Shown here one piece after another: positions 11,613-25,883 of a stretch of 64,000 nt of DNA. The notes beneath the pieces were generated by a model that worked only from the letters and a program-made list of their open reading frames with translations, was not told the DNA's origin and searched no databases. A program made the position numbers and the translations under genes. Position 1 is the first letter of the stretch; the number at the start of each line of letters is the position of its first letter. The stretch is from Amphirosellinia nigrospora (Eukaryota; Ascomycota; Sordariomycetes; Xylariales; Xylariaceae), in the NCBI GenBank assembly GCA_004123355.1, contig SCHM01000001.1, forward strand, positions 11,170,193-11,234,192, written 5' to 3'.

Positions 11613-13236
11613 CTGATTTGGCTGTCTCGTAGTAGGTAGAGACTTTGCAGCTTGATGCTATATCCTGAGTAGACCTCTGGGTCTGGCCAAGGCGTATAGC
11701 CAGGCTATATATTGAACCGATAGGTTCCATTGCATCAATTTACTCCATGTGGGTTATGCCTCTTTAATCGGACGTGAGTCGTGGAGTTGTGGCCGGTTGT
11801 ATGTAACCCTGCCCCTGGCACGATGCGCATTTGGAGATAGATTAAAGACGATCCCTATAGATCGGGATGAGATGACACCTTCCTATCCTCTGCACCCTCG
11901 AATGGTACGCGATTGGATATCTATTGTATTATGACTCGACTTGTGATTCTACGCCGATTGGGCATATTCCAGAAAATTGCTCGTGCTCTAGCTTTGCTTG
12001 GGACATCCATCTTGGCTCCTAGCACCGGGTATACGTTTACCCTATGACAGCAGGAACCACGGTCTTGAATCCTAGAATGGAATACCCGTAACGCATCCCG
12101 AGATTGTGGAATTAAAAGTCCGCGCGTCCATTTCTTTTGAAGTTAATCGCGCCGGCGCAAGTTACGTGGAGGCCCGCATTTCACACCGGTCTCTGCACTC
12201 ATAAGTTCCGGGATTCTGAAGAACCAGCACGAAGATAGAGTCGGGATGTGGGGATCCAGCGGCCAGCCCTGCAGGCGCCGTCGAAGATCCAGCCTTAGGT
12301 ATAGAGAGATATAGACTTCGTCCTAAACTACGGTCTCATTTCTATGTCCGCGCGACGTATGTACAGTTTGGTCTTATTTCGCGTTCGTAGCCGGAATCGT
12401 TCTCTGTCCATTGAGAACGGGACGTTTATACCGGATTAGGGGTAACCCGACGTAGAGCCGTTCACTCGCCTGCCTATATCTATGCTCAGTCTTGACCGTC
12501 TCTCTGCGATGCTCATGACTTCGTATAGTAAAAGAACGAGTTGACATATTTATTTAGCAAGGCTGAAGTGCTGTTGACCGTTCTTGAGTAGAATAACATA
12601 TTGGGATTTATCACAATTTGGAAAGCTTCCTCTTGATCTCAACTTCGGACATTGAGAAACAGGTGTCAAGTGACGATGAAACTACGCACAGGATCTTAAT
12701 TCATCACGACCAGCATCACTTCACCTAAATAGAATCTGAAAACTGAGGAGTGAAGGAAGGAAGAGGCGTTGTTCTCTGCGTTTGGTAGGGGGGTGTGAAG
12801 TGTCCTATCCTCACACGATTTCTCAACCACCCTCATCCTTCCCGCCGCATGAGTCGAAAGGTTTACTTACATACCTAGGTATGTTAGGTCTGAGTATTTC
12901 TGACACACTGCGTACCTAAGTAGGTAATCCTATTCATTACGCATCCTGGGGTGAAAGCTTGTCACCCATCGTCTATGGTTGATCTAGCCAAACTTATATT
13001 TCAGTGGTTTGAATTATTGCATGGATTTATCTTTCTACTGACTTTACTGGCTGCAGGAGGACAAAATCCACGTAAAATAATACGTCATTCGCTATTATCT
13101 ATTAGGCATAAGCATTTACCCAAAGGTCTTGCAAGTTGTGAGAACTGAGCTCTCACATAATTATACAGATGACATAATGATCACATATAGAATACTAGTA
13201 TTACACAGGCTACTCGAGCTTTATTCTCGTCTGACT
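11613..13236. other. Intergenic region upstream of the tannase gene
   Basis: I see no gene here. It holds the tannase promoter and the downstream flank of the DNA glycosylase gene. Two clusters of palindromic TACCTAGGTA-like words lie at about 12869-12930. Confidence 0.45.
11706..11712 (-). promoter_or_regulatory. Candidate TATA box of the tannase gene
   Basis: A TATATA stretch lies about 95 bases upstream of the tannase start codon, a usual distance for a fungal core promoter. The assignment rests on position and sequence only. Confidence 0.35.
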
Positions 13237-14422
13237 TCATTCCATCGTCGATATATCTGTTTCCTCAACACGCCACATATACCACATGAATAAGGTCCTG
13301 TACGGCTTAAACTTGTCAGAAAGGGCCGTCATATCAGCTTCACTCATGTACTTGAACTTTCCGCCCTTGCTTTTCAGCTTCGCGACATCTCGACCCACAA
13401 ATGCGGCCATCCCACGCTGAACGCCCAAATCGCCGAGTGAGAAGACATCTGTTCGCTTGAGCCCAAAGCACGCGAACATCTCGGCGGACCAGAGCCCGAG
13501 CCCGCGGACTGCCGTCAGTCGCGAGATGACCTCTTCGTACGGGGCATTGGCGAGCACTTGCGCCGAGAGCTCTCCGCTGACGAACTTCTCGGCCAGGCCG
13601 GACACGTACTCGGCCTTGCGCTGCGAGAGGCCCGCCGTGCGCAGCTTCTCGAGGGGCACGCCGACGACCTCGGACGGATGTGGGAACCGGCGCTCGGTTT
13701 CGGCTCCGTCTTCCCCGGCCGGTTCTTCCTCGCCGTCGTGAAACAAGTTGACGAATTTCTTCTTAATCGACTTGGCCGCGGCTCCCGAAACTTGCTGCGA
13801 GATAATGCCACTGCACAGTGATTCGAACGGGTCGATTTTCTCAGCGAGGCCCTCGGGCGAGAAGATGCGGCAATGATGATTCTCGACAAGAGGCCGCATC
13901 CGCGGATCCACGGAGATGAGAAAGCGGTTTGCCTCCTCGAGGATATTGGCTGTCGCCGGTGCCTTTTGCGTCGGTTGCTTGGTGGGCGACTCTTCCGACG
14001 GGGTACGTGCCCTGGCTCTCGTGCTGGTCACGACCCGCGACGTCTCAGGCGAGAGGAGCGTGCCAAGCGTCGTGTTCAAATCTGCGAGCCGGTTCACGGC
14101 TGCTGCCCGCGGTTTCTTGCTTGGCGGGGTCGCAAAGACGGGGTCGCCGGGAGCGGCAGGTTCCGCCATCAGCTTCACATTGCTCGGTGTTGGCGTCGGC
14201 GGTGGCGGCGGCGTGCTGGTCCTCTGCGTACGTTGCTTTTTGGATGCCTTTGGCGCTTTTTCGGGGTTTCCTTAGTTACCCATTTGGCGCCGTGGCTGTC
14301 TCTGCTTTTCTTTTCCGTCCCTTTTGCGCCGGAGCAGGCGGCGGTGCCACTGTTGACGAAGGGGATGATGAGACCTTGGGCTCTGAGGCGGCGATTAACC
14401 GCGCTGATCTACGCGTTGACAT
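13237..14422 (-). CDS. MAG1: Mag1/AlkA-type DNA-3-methyladenine glycosylase (HhH-GPD)
   Basis: This is a base-excision repair enzyme that removes alkylated purines from DNA in the nucleus. Seen: a basic, Ser/Pro-rich N-terminal third beginning MSTRRSARLIAA (likely nuclear targeting); a core with RIFSPEGLAEKIDPFESLCSGIISQQVS; the helix-hairpin-helix LTAVRGLGLWSAEMF at about 295-310; and the GPD-loop equivalent FSLGDLGVQRG, whose Asp (about residue 330) is the catalytic residue in this family. It ends FKPYRTLFMWYMWRVEE. No intron is seen. The N-terminal part and core lie in different frames; one missing base at 14279-14281 (after APNG) and one at 14247-14248 (after KKRQ) join them to about 395 residues. 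Confidence 0.88.
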
Positions 14423-17400
14423 GTTTGCTACTAGCTGAAGACTTAAACTCTTGCTGGTCTTAGGGTGAGGTACAGATCCTCGGATATGTCTGTCGAGAGA
14501 GATGACAGTTATGCGCCTAGGTGGAAATGATACACTACGTAGTTGTTGAGGCGCGCGTCGGTATTGTTGACTGCTTTTCGTCAATTTTCTCTCAAAACAC
14601 GAGCCTCGGGTTTGAATTATACGAATTGCGGGGACTCCGAGGTGGGAATGGCTTGATTTCGTTGTTGTTGTGATGAACGAACGTGGTGATCTAAGGAACA
14701 ATGGAGGCTGATGACATGAGGTGGCAAATATGGCGGACATCCAGCAAGCTTCTGTGATGATATATGTCTAGGACTTCTTTAATTGGAAATGGGTCACTCC
14801 TTCCTTTAGCAAATACGGCTGAGGCTGAGAGTAAATAAAACTGTATTCTAGATATTCTAGGAATCGGAAGCTAAAAAGAATGAACACCAAGTGGCGTTGC
14901 GATATCTACCCGTCTTACTTATTTATTTATGCGCAGTGTACCCCGTACTCCGTGTTGATGACGCCGGACTCTGGTCTAGGGTAGGTAGCGTTGCGCCCTT
15001 GTCTTGTCACTTTGGTGACCTGGTGATCTGCTTCTAACCTACCCAGGTAATTCAGGTGTGCATCTGCTATCAAAAAAAAAACATAACAAACTACCCAGGT
15101 CTGCCCAGGTATGGACATTGCTTGTAGGAAATTGACACAATCTTTGCGAGCCTTAGGAATCTAGTGGGGTTCGAGTTGTCTGATTGGTTCAAAGCTACCC
15201 AAGTAGGCTGGCAATGACAATAGTAGATCTACTTACATTGCAGGCAGGTATGTACAACTCATATACTTACTTATATGGACTTTATCAACTACGAGATTAC
15301 CACACGGGACATGACGATATCTCCAATGGAAGCTCCATGGCTTGTCAGACCTCGCCAATCTCTAGCACCTAGGGATCAAGTTGGTGTTGCGAGAAGGACT
15401 GGGATGAAGGGCAGTAGACCTGTTAGATGAAGGCCCCGAGGCTATCCATTGGTCCTGTGCTGGGCGAGGTCGCTGTAGAAGCCTGCTTTCGTGAGAGATA
15501 CAGGAGTGGTACAAGATGCGGCAAGCTGTGTTAGCGAAGGAAGACAAGATCTTGAAGTGGGGATGACTGCCGCAGATGCTTTCGCACAACAAGAGCAGCG
15601 CTCTGCATTTCGATTCGATGCATCTTGGGTCACAGGCACTTTTCGACGGTGAAATCATGGTATCGTTGAATATAAATCAACATCCTCGACAGCCTTCCTT
15701 CATTTAAGTGTAACAAGGGAGCTAGTCTAAGGAAAGAAAGAACGAGAGGTGGCTTGGATACGATCACATTATCTCTCAGATATATTTGACAACCTGCTTC
15801 TTACCTAGCAACCATGGGCTCGGACTTGGTTGCCAAGGCGGGGGAGCTCTGGGCGGCACTGCGAGATATGCAGCAGCACAAGTCTGTTACGCATTTGGAT
15901 GAGCTCTCAATAGATACATTTGTTAGAGTGGGTAGCAAAGCTTGCTATTCTCTATTTGAGAAATTTCAGCTAGTTTGAGGCGATGGTTTATTACGTTTCC
16001 GCATAGTATAGAAGAATAGATAAGCTATGTGGACAGTTAAGCTACACATGATTTCCTAACTAGAAACAAGCTGCAGCAAGGTAATCTAACACGAGATTTT
16101 AGACGCGGTTGTGTTCCCGGCACATGCGATGCTACTGCACCTTACTGGGTACCTACGTATTTAGTACGTCCTTAGCTTTCCCACCCCAATTACGGTTTCG
16201 ATATAAGTCCAGGTACATACATTATTATCCTTGGAAGACCGTATCCAACTGAGAAACCCTACAGCTATATCACATGCAGTAGAGCCTATGGTGTATTTCT
16301 ATTTCTATTGTGAATGCTGAATGAGGTGTTTGAACAGGACACTAAGGTTTTTGTCTACCGAACTGCCTCGTGATATTAATAGACCTAAGTACCCACCTAG
16401 AGGTGCTGTAAGGTAGGGTGGCACAGTCTACTTTCACTACCTACCTTAGGTACCTAATCTACATTATAGGTGGATTAGAGGGTGTGATACAAGCGTGAAG
16501 TTGAAGTTTAAGATTGTGTTGGAGAAGGTACATTTACTTTACGCCTATCTCCCCAAGCGAAATCCTACACCCTTCCAATCAGAAGTTAAATGCAAGCAAG
16601 GTGAATGCAGGTGCGGTGATAACCTAAAGTGCCTATGTCGTCGTGTGCTGTGTTCTATAGGTACTATACGCTAGGTGCCTATAGGCAGGCACAGCTTCAT
16701 CTTTCCCCTGATTTTTTTTAAGTGATCTTAGGCCGCACCCACCTGCTTCATGACCACCTGTACACTTCGCGCGGCACATACCTCAGGTACCCAGTAATCC
16801 ACAGCACAGGACAGTTGGACCCGACAGGTGCTGAAACGCCTGCTGATTGCCTCCGTTCCGTCTTCAACGGCCACTAATCTCGTCTTGGCTCTTCCGTCTG
16901 ATGTGACGGACCTCTCATCTAAGCCTCTTCTTGCTCCAGTTAATTACATCCCTACCATCTACACGACCTACCCATCACCGTTGACGGGCTAGGCTGTCAG
17001 ATAAGATTTTCCCAATCCTCCCACGAACCGGCGCATTACTCTGTACTGAGCTCATTAGACTCGACGACCGAGCATACCGCACTCCTAGACCAACAGTTCC
17101 TCGGCTTCCACAATTATCCAACTACACAACTCCAACATTGCGCCCCCGACCCAGGACAAGAGATCGCTGGATCGCGAATCGTGAATTGCAGATCGCCGTT
17201 CTGCTCCGAGCCTCGACCGGAATTGGCTCCCGCTGACAACACACCCGCCAACCGACCCTCGCTGCCCGTTGAACCTAAACTCTCGCCCTTGCGTGTCCTC
17301 CACCTACTCTTTCCACCATTCGCACTACATTACAACGAGCCAGTGCTCTCGCAACCTCGGGCCCTCCCCGATAACCGACATCGTAGCTTCGTCTCATATA

Positions 17401-17446
17401 GATATAGAATCAGTGCGGTGCTTAAGGACTACCCGAGGCGCCCACT
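14423..17446. other. 3 kb intergenic region with TACCTA/AGGTAC words
   Basis: I find no recognisable gene in this stretch. It holds several clusters of short palindromic AGGTAC/TACCTA words (about 14990-15120, 16140-16160 and 16370-16460) and a 54-codon open frame listed separately. The last 400 bases before the mannosyltransferase start are CT-rich. Confidence 0.45.
15814..15978 (+). CDS. Small open reading frame of unknown function (54 codons)
   Basis: The frame starts at an ATG in a good fungal context (AGCAACCATGGG) and reads GSDLVAKAGELWAALRDMQQ, then a leucine-containing stretch to LFEKFQLV and a TGA. I do not recognise the protein. It is largely helical and charged in character. It stands alone in a 3 kb gene-free region. 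A GTGGGT near the end could be an intron donor, so it may be the first exon of something larger. The evidence is weak: context and composition only. Confidence 0.2.
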   Translation: MGSDLVAKAGELWAALRDMQQHKSVTHLDELSIDTFVRVGSKACYSLFEKFQLV

Positions 17447-18939
<1,493 letters not shown>

Positions 18940-20520
18940 TTGACTGAAATAAGTCTATTTTGACAATGGCTTTTCGCATGAAACTTCGCACCTTTTTTGC
19001 CCACCTATATCATTCACTAAAATAATTAGGTCGAATAGGCGTGGCCCATTCATCTTTGCAAGATTTTTACGGCATGCCTATTACTGTAACGGAGGCTACG
19101 ACGACGCCTCCACAGCATAGGCCACTAGAATTTTCGACTTTGTGTCCGGCTAAGAGGAGTTGGGGAAACGGTTGGGGTTCATGGTTTCTTAGTTTTGTTT
19201 TGCTACAACCAGTACCGAGGGAAGGCTTCGGCTTAGTCTTGCGAGCAAGCAACTGGATACAATTACGGCACTCAACTTAAAATTCACAGTCAAGCCGATC
19301 TGGCCCCATAGCCGAGTGCTTGAATAGGGGTTTCGGTCATTTCAATCTGCCTGGCTATGTATTGTATTGCTGATGAGTTTTGGGCGAGATCGGTTGGCCC
19401 TTTCACAGATGAAACTCGGGATGAGCGTGCCATTATTGGCCTCGCATTGATGAGACTTTGGTAGTATCACGGTGGCAATGACTGGCTATATGGATGGGCA
19501 ATCGACAGAGGGATGTAATGAAGAGGCATGGAAGCCAGCCCCCTCCCAGCTTGAAAGATAGCTGCACCGATGATGACACCACAGTAGGTTAGTTGTCTGT
19601 GATGTGTATAAAGTGTAGAAGAAAATGCCTAATATGTATCATCCTGTTCCATCTGTGGCTGTATTTTGTGGCTGATGAAGAGTTCGTGGTGATGACGCTT
19701 CTCTATTCACCTTGACGGATTCTAGATTTTAAATGATAGAAGTTGAGCGAGTTGAGCTAATGTCTCGATGAATTTTGTGTGTTTTTCATATAAGGATAAT
19801 GCGAGATTGTAGGCTAGGGCTGGAGAAGCAGGTAGATTCATGTTGGTTCATGTTGGATACATGTGAAGAGGAGGATGCCTGGCCTTTTCAAGTCAGCATC
19901 TCCTTCTCATTCTCATCCGTATAAAGTGATTGCAAGTAATAGTGCGTGAATTACCAAAACTTCCTTTTCCTTCTTTTACCAGGTGTGAAAAAAGGGGGCT
20001 GAACATGACTTGCTTGCAAGCGTCATGCCCCTGTTATGTCACTCACTCATTTTTTGCTCGGGGTTATTTTATGGTGCTGAGAATGAATGTGATATGAAGA
20101 GTAGGATGTTAAAGCGAGCCGAGTTAAGCTCATGATGCCTATCTTCTTGCTGTGCCTAGGTACATATATAGTGCTTACTTATATGTATTACATCCAATAG
20201 ATCGAGAGTGAACCATATCAGGACGTAGGGCTGGCAAGATCCAAACGTTGAAGTCATAATCATTATCACAGCTTGCACCTTGTGTACGATATCTGGCCTG
20301 GTCCTTGATGCGGCGGGGTCTGGAGAGGATACGTAGGGATCTCGTTCTATTTGCCTTTTTTCTAATGCAGGATGGTGATTGTTTGTACAAGTTCGGCCAA
20401 AGCCATATATCCTCACTTCCTCCACCACCTACTGAGGGGGTCGCAGTTCTCTTTGCGGAGACGTGAAATCGGGTTTTTCTTGGTACCCACGGAATCTATC
20501 TGGCCTGGTGTTGACTTGGT
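18940..20520. other. Convergent intergenic region
   Basis: This lies between the 3' ends of the mannosyltransferase and QCR7. The small open frames are not recognisable as protein. I see no RNA gene. Confidence 0.45.
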
Positions 20521-21221
20521 TTAGTGGCCCTTGACGATGGTCAACGAGTCCAGGGACTCCTTCTCCTTCTCGGCTGCGCGGATCTGTTCGAGGATGGGGT
20601 CAGGTAAGGGACGTCCTGCATTGCGCAATTCAATGGTCAGCAAGCTAATTGTGGTCTCGAATTTCCCCTTCGTCATGCCTGGGCAATATCCAATTCGCCT
20701 CGTGATTCTTATCACCCTGGCCAGGCTTCGAATGGGTGATCGGGGTGGGGTATGCGTACCTCCTCAGGCTTGGTCCACTGGTTCTTGGGCAGGAGCTTGT
20801 GGGTGACGCTGCACTGGATGGCGCGGCGCAGTCTGTAGACGCGGTCGTAGGCATCTTGGGGAGGCAGGCGCTTGAGGGCCTTCAGGACATCCTCGTTCTC
20901 CTCGACGATCAAGTCATCGGCACTATTACGATGAAAAAACACGGCTCATTAGCACTTCCTCTAGTTCTCTTCCATAGAAACACCCCCGTAGCCAATTGGA
21001 ACCCCTGCAACGGAGACGTATTCTTAAAAACCCCAACGTTTGGATTGATAGACACGCGGAATCGGTGTTGGCTTGTAGAGGTAGGGAAATATCGGGTGAA
21101 CGAACAGAAGACCGAGCTGACGATAACCGGCAGCGTTGCTGTACCAGCCGGCGAGAGGCGTGAGGAGGTTGCGCAGCCAAGGGCGCTTCAAGACAAAGGG
21201 GGCGAGAGTTGGGTATGTCAT
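20521..21221 (-). CDS. QCR7: Cytochrome b-c1 complex subunit 7 (14 kDa, Qcr7)
   Basis: This is a matrix-side subunit of mitochondrial complex III. Seen: [81 protein letters not shown] and the C-terminal [18 protein letters not shown]. Three exons: 21106-21221, 20760-20922 and 20521-20615, separated by introns of 183 and 144 bases. The first intron uses a weak GTTCGT donor; the second has a clear CTGAC branch point. In the last exon one base is missing from a C run (plus strand GGGG at 20595-20598). With it restored the protein has 124 residues, the usual size. A long open frame on the opposite strand is a shadow. Confidence 0.9.
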
Positions 21222-23098
21222 GGTGGGCGGATTGGTGGTATCGAGCGTGGTGGTGCGTGGGAAGGTCGACGGAGCGGAGCTTGGCTGTCTGGCAGAGGCG
21301 TTGCCGGTTAGCAGTGAGTGAGGCGGTTTACAGGACAAAATCGCTCCCTTCTCGCAGCAGTTGTCATGTGACCCAGCGTTAGCCCACCGCAAGAGAGCTC
21401 TAAGATGTGTCTTAAGTAATCATCAATTTTGATTGGTCGATTCAATGCCCGTTCACAGGCTCCCCTCCCCACCTTATGCACGTCCATTATCTCAATCCCC
21501 ACTATGGGCGATAAGCTTTTGTACATAGCACCTAAGTTGTTAAAGATGCTCACTGCTTTTGTCGCATCGAGAGCCTCACCTGGAGGTAGGTAACCTCGGG
21601 AGCGCTATCTAATAGTTTAAGTTCCAATTGGACACAAAGCGCAATGCAATAATAGAGTTTCTTTATCGGCCCCTCCCGCAATTCCATTGATCGTTGGTAC
21701 AATTGTAAGTTGTGCTGATGTGCGTTCCTCGGCCCAGCGTGGTACTGGAGCCAGCCAGGTCCCGCGTCGCTCAGAGCTGTCGGATCACCCCTCGTCATGC
21801 CATTTTGTGTCATTTTTATCTACGTCAGACGTTACATAGTAGCAGATATGAGATCTGGATGCTTACTCACCCACTTCTGCTTTCCGCTTTCCGCTTGCAC
21901 TTGCACTTGCTCATCAGATTACCTACTCCCTTCTGCTGCTGATCTGACTTTCTTTGTTCCGAGATTAACGGGAAGCTTCTAAGTTACATTACCTATCAGT
22001 ATTTATGTACCCTGCCTAAATGAACAAAGCAGCCTGACCCGACATTGACTTCATCCCACATCCATTGCTACATACATACCTAAAATGGCACCATAAATGA
22101 TTGAATATCTGTACTGCCCGTCTACAACCTAAAAGACCTAAAAGGCGCTTGTTTTGTAAGGATCCCTTTACACACTGTAGCCACAGCACCCCACGTCATA
22201 CCCACCAATTCTCACGCTGCACCGTCCAAAAAACCGTCCACGATATCATCGTTCATTTGTAGCGTCGTGTGTTCTGATCTGGAGGGGGGCACATAGAAGG
22301 CAGATCCATGCCGCGCAGACCCGCTAGGAGGAAGAACCCAAGCCAGTCCCAGCGCCAGTCAGTACCAACGCCAGCACCAGCACCAGCACCAGCAAAGATC
22401 CAGAGTCCGGCTCCGATATTATTTCTCACTACGACTGCTTCATTTCTCATTATCGACTGTACTGTACTAACCTAGTAAAATACCTATTTAGACTACTTGG
22501 ATCTTATCCACTCCTCTCCCTCACCTCTGCCTCTTGCCTCTCACCTTTCACCTTTTACCGTTCGTTCCCCACTCTCCTCTTTCTTCGTCTTTCCCTTACC
22601 TAATAATTCGCTTCTCTTTCATTGTTTCCTCCTGCCTCCATTCTCCGGCGCATATCGCGTGCCCCCTCCCCCCGAGCCGCCGACTGAGCAGATATCTTAT
22701 CTCACCGCCCGGGGCCCGAACCCCCGATTCAGTCAGCCGCCTTTGCGAATGTCGATGGAATGCGATAGACGGTAGTTATCGTGTCGACGGTGCACTTGCG
22801 AGGGTGATTCCCCGCACACCGCACGAGCACATCCATATCTCTCACCTCACAACCTCAGGCAGCATAACTCTACAGCGAGCCCAGCGTCTTGTTAAGTTGG
22901 TTTGCTGGACATACGGCCACCGAGTGTGCTCCCCTTACTCCGCACATCCGTTCCCGTTCCCCGACCAACGCCGACCCACGCCGATCTCTCACAATTGCTT
23001 GAAGAGGGCCCTGACCTGCAAATTCCAGAGGCCCCAAACACGCCATTTCGCCGACGGTCCTGTCTACACTGGACCTCCACCCGTCAGTCAACGAGGGA
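21222..23098. promoter_or_regulatory. Divergent promoter region between QCR7 and the mitochondrial carrier, with CT-rich leader
   Basis: Both flanking genes start outward from this 1.9 kb. About 22495-22680 is strongly pyrimidine-rich (repeated CTCC/TTTC words) just upstream of the carrier, as is common in promoters and leaders of well-expressed fungal genes. A 190-codon frame through this leader has no recognisable content. Confidence 0.45.
22371..22394. repeat. (CAGCAC)n hexanucleotide microsatellite
   Basis: About four units of CAGCAC occur in tandem in the promoter region between QCR7 and the carrier gene. Confidence 0.7.
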
Positions 23099-24519
23099 AT
23101 GTCTGAAGGCGAAGCAGCCGAGAGACTTCCCCAAGGGCCTTCGTCTTCCAATACCACGGAATATGAGCGCTTTACCCATCGCGCTCCCTCGACAACCGCG
23201 TATACCGGTTCGTCGGAAACCCCTCACACAAACGGGAGCCCGCGCTCGCCTGCCCCTTCTGCGGTAGCCACAATGGAGTTCCATGATACGCAAGGTTTGA
23301 CGCCGGTGCAGAGATGGGCCGCCAATGCTTCGGACACGCAATTCAATGCTCTCTCCGGTGCTATCGGTGGCTTCACCTCGGGTGTTGTCACATGTCCTCT
23401 TGACGTCATTAAGACCAAGCTACAAGCTCAAGGCGGCTTCTTGCCTGTGTCAAAGGGGCGACATGTCGGCCACCACAAGGTGTATTCTGGTCTGATCGGC
23501 ACAGGAGGCGCCATATGGAGAGATGAAGGCATCCGCGGCTTGTACCGTGGTCTGGGACCCATTGTCTTGGGGTACCTACCGACTTGGGCTGTTTGGTTTA
23601 CTGTTTATAACAAGAGCAAAACGTATATGGCAGATCACCATGGTAAGTCGGACGTCTACCAAATTTGTAATGAGAGCTTAGTTGCTAATCGCCCTCCGTC
23701 GGACAGTGCGCAACCAGTTTGCCATCAACTTCTGGTCATCAATCATCGCCGGGGCCAGCAGTACAATAGTAACAAACCCAATCTGGGTGATCAAGACTCG
23801 GTTGATGTCGCAGTCTTCAAGTGGTTATAACAGACAGATGTCGGTCTTTCCAAGATCAGGTAACACCCCGACTTCAAGACCGACAATCAACTCCCCTTGG
23901 CATTATCACTCGACGATCGATGCGGCACGCAAAATGTATTCTTCCGAAGGCATCTTATCCTTCTACTCCGGCCTTACACCTGCACTACTAGGTCTTACGC
24001 ACGTTGCAGTGCAATTCCCCGCCTACGAATTTCTGAGAAAGAAATTCACAGGTCAAGGTATGGGGAGATGACGGACTCAACCGAGCAAAGTCACTGGTTT
24101 GGTGTACTATCAGCTTCGATAATGTCGAAGATAATGGCGAGCTCAGCCACATATCCCCACGAGGTAATCAGGACAAGGTTGCAAACACAGCGACGTCCAA
24201 CGCCCGGGGTGGAATACCTACAAGGGCTAGGGATCTCGGAACCAACGGGAAGCCAGTCTCAGCCGACAAAAAAGGCCCAAAATAACGGCCCCCAACCCAA
24301 GTACAAAGGTGTGGTTATGACCTTCCGCACGATATTAAGGGAAGAGGGCTGGAGAGCCTTCTACGCTGGTATGGGGTGAACATGATGAGAGCAGTTCCCG
24401 CAGCGACAGTCACCATGATGACATACGAATATGTCATGAAGTCACTCCACCACGCGCAATCCGAGGGTAGGCGCAAGAAAGCCGAAGGAGCTGACGCGCA
24501 CACTATGATCGAACCCTGA
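23099..24519 (+). CDS. Mitochondrial carrier family protein, NAD+-carrier (Yia6/Yea6) type
   Basis: This is an inner mitochondrial membrane transporter with the three-fold solute-carrier repeat. Seen: a long polar N-terminus, then the three signature motifs CPLDVIKTKLQAQG (about residue 99), NPIWVIKTRLM (about 204) and YPHEVIRTRLQTQ (about 330). The Trp in the second motif (NPIW) and LGYLPTWAVWFTVY point to the nucleotide-transporting subgroup that includes yeast NAD+ carriers Yia6/Yea6. One intron, 23643-23706. The frame breaks at 24062-24065 and at 24373-24376, each a GGGG run lacking one G. With both restored the protein is about 452 residues and ends after HTMIEP. A shorter start at MEFHDTQ (about 23272) is possible. 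Family is certain, substrate inferred. Confidence 0.87.
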
Positions 24520-25883
24520 GCGAAATAAAGAAAAAGGCACCGAACCCAACTGTATAAGGAACACATACATGTTGTATCCAGAGTCACTTGTTGTAAATAA
24601 CCGCCCCTATTCTGGGGGTGACAAGTTCACATGTTATTAAGTAAGAGTAAACATGGGATTTTTTTAAAAAAGTTTTTGGCCCGGGGTAAACGGCCAACAT
24701 ACGGAAACCTTTTGGAAGGGCGTGCGACGGTTCAGGTTCGTCGGGGGTCCCAACACGATACCCAAAAATTCCTTGGCGGTTATAGACAGACAGACGCATG
24801 TGTAGGAGCGAACTGCGAGGGATCGATCAATGAAATTAAAAATTACTTCTTGAGAAAGTGTTTTATTGTGTACCGATATTAGAAATTTTGTGGCATTGTG
24901 GGGGTTTTTGATGAGAGACTTGACGGGGTAGAGTAGTTGATATCATGGTGCTCGAGTTTGACTTTCTGGAATCCTGCAATACTACCTACCTACTTACCTA
25001 CCTTGTCATAACCTCACTATCAGGGTATGGGGTGTATATTGATGTCTGCTATTGCGCAGAGAGCCTAGGAGTCCCTGGGGCTAGCCCCTGGCTATATACA
25101 TCTAGGTCCTTTGTTCATAGGGCCGTAAGTCCCACGGAGTCTATATGAGGCTTGGGAAGGTGAGTGTGTTGGTGTGCTAGACAAGGTATCGTGAGATCAG
25201 GAGATGCCTTGTGACATACCCAGGTATGTAGCATACATAATATACAGTTGGAAGGGTTTGCGCCCTGGAACTGGCTGTTGCTTTCTTGCTCCTTGTGTAG
25301 GCGGGTATAGTACGAGCGTTCCATTTCCCTCAGACGTATAAGATATACTAGTTGTGAAGGAGGCCTTTTTTTAAAATAAAAAAAAACTACGACAGTTCTA
25401 TGGTGTGATGTTTATTATGGTGGGTTGGGCGTGAGATGTGTGTTTGATTGAGTTAGTCTGTGTATTTTGCATTTTGCATTTCTTCTGGGGTTTGAGATTG
25501 AGATTGAGATTGAGATTGAGAGCGATAGTAGGGTGTGAGTGACGTCCTGGTTTGAATGTGTGTGAGAGACTAAGGGTGCGGTTTACGCATGTGGTTGGTT
25601 GGTTGGTGGGTGGCTGTAGGATGGTTGAGACTTGGTCAACATTTACTTGGAAGATAGATGAAAACAGTGTAGTTATATTTTACACACGAAGCGAGAGGCG
25701 GCTGAGGCGATGATATGAGGCAAACTACCTTCAAGACCTCTAAGTCTATCTGCATTGTAAAACCGCTCATCTACTCCTTATTCAGCGCACTTACCCTAGA
25801 GACTTATCTACCATAAGCTGGTCTTAGCGTGGATTGCGACCTCGCTGTAATCTTATGAGAGAGTTTTGAAGAGATATTTAGAA
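24520..25883. other. Convergent intergenic region
   Basis: This lies between the 3' ends of the carrier and the ankyrin protein gene. It contains a hexanucleotide microsatellite (listed) and TACCTACC words near 24975-25003. I see no gene. Confidence 0.45.
25492..25520. repeat. (TTGAGA)n microsatellite
   Basis: Nearly five tandem copies of TTGAGA lie downstream of the ankyrin-type gene. Confidence 0.75.

Noticed and set aside
15362-15658. 98-codon Cys-containing minus-strand frame, considered as a small secreted protein
   Set aside because: No signal peptide and no Cys pattern I recognise; an alternative frame is equally open.
20736-21311. 191-codon open frame on the plus strand
   Set aside because: It is antisense to QCR7 exons and introns and has no recognisable content.
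22534-23106. 190-codon open frame upstream of the carrier
   Set aside because: It runs through a pyrimidine-rich leader, overlaps the carrier start and shows low-complexity S/P/L text only.
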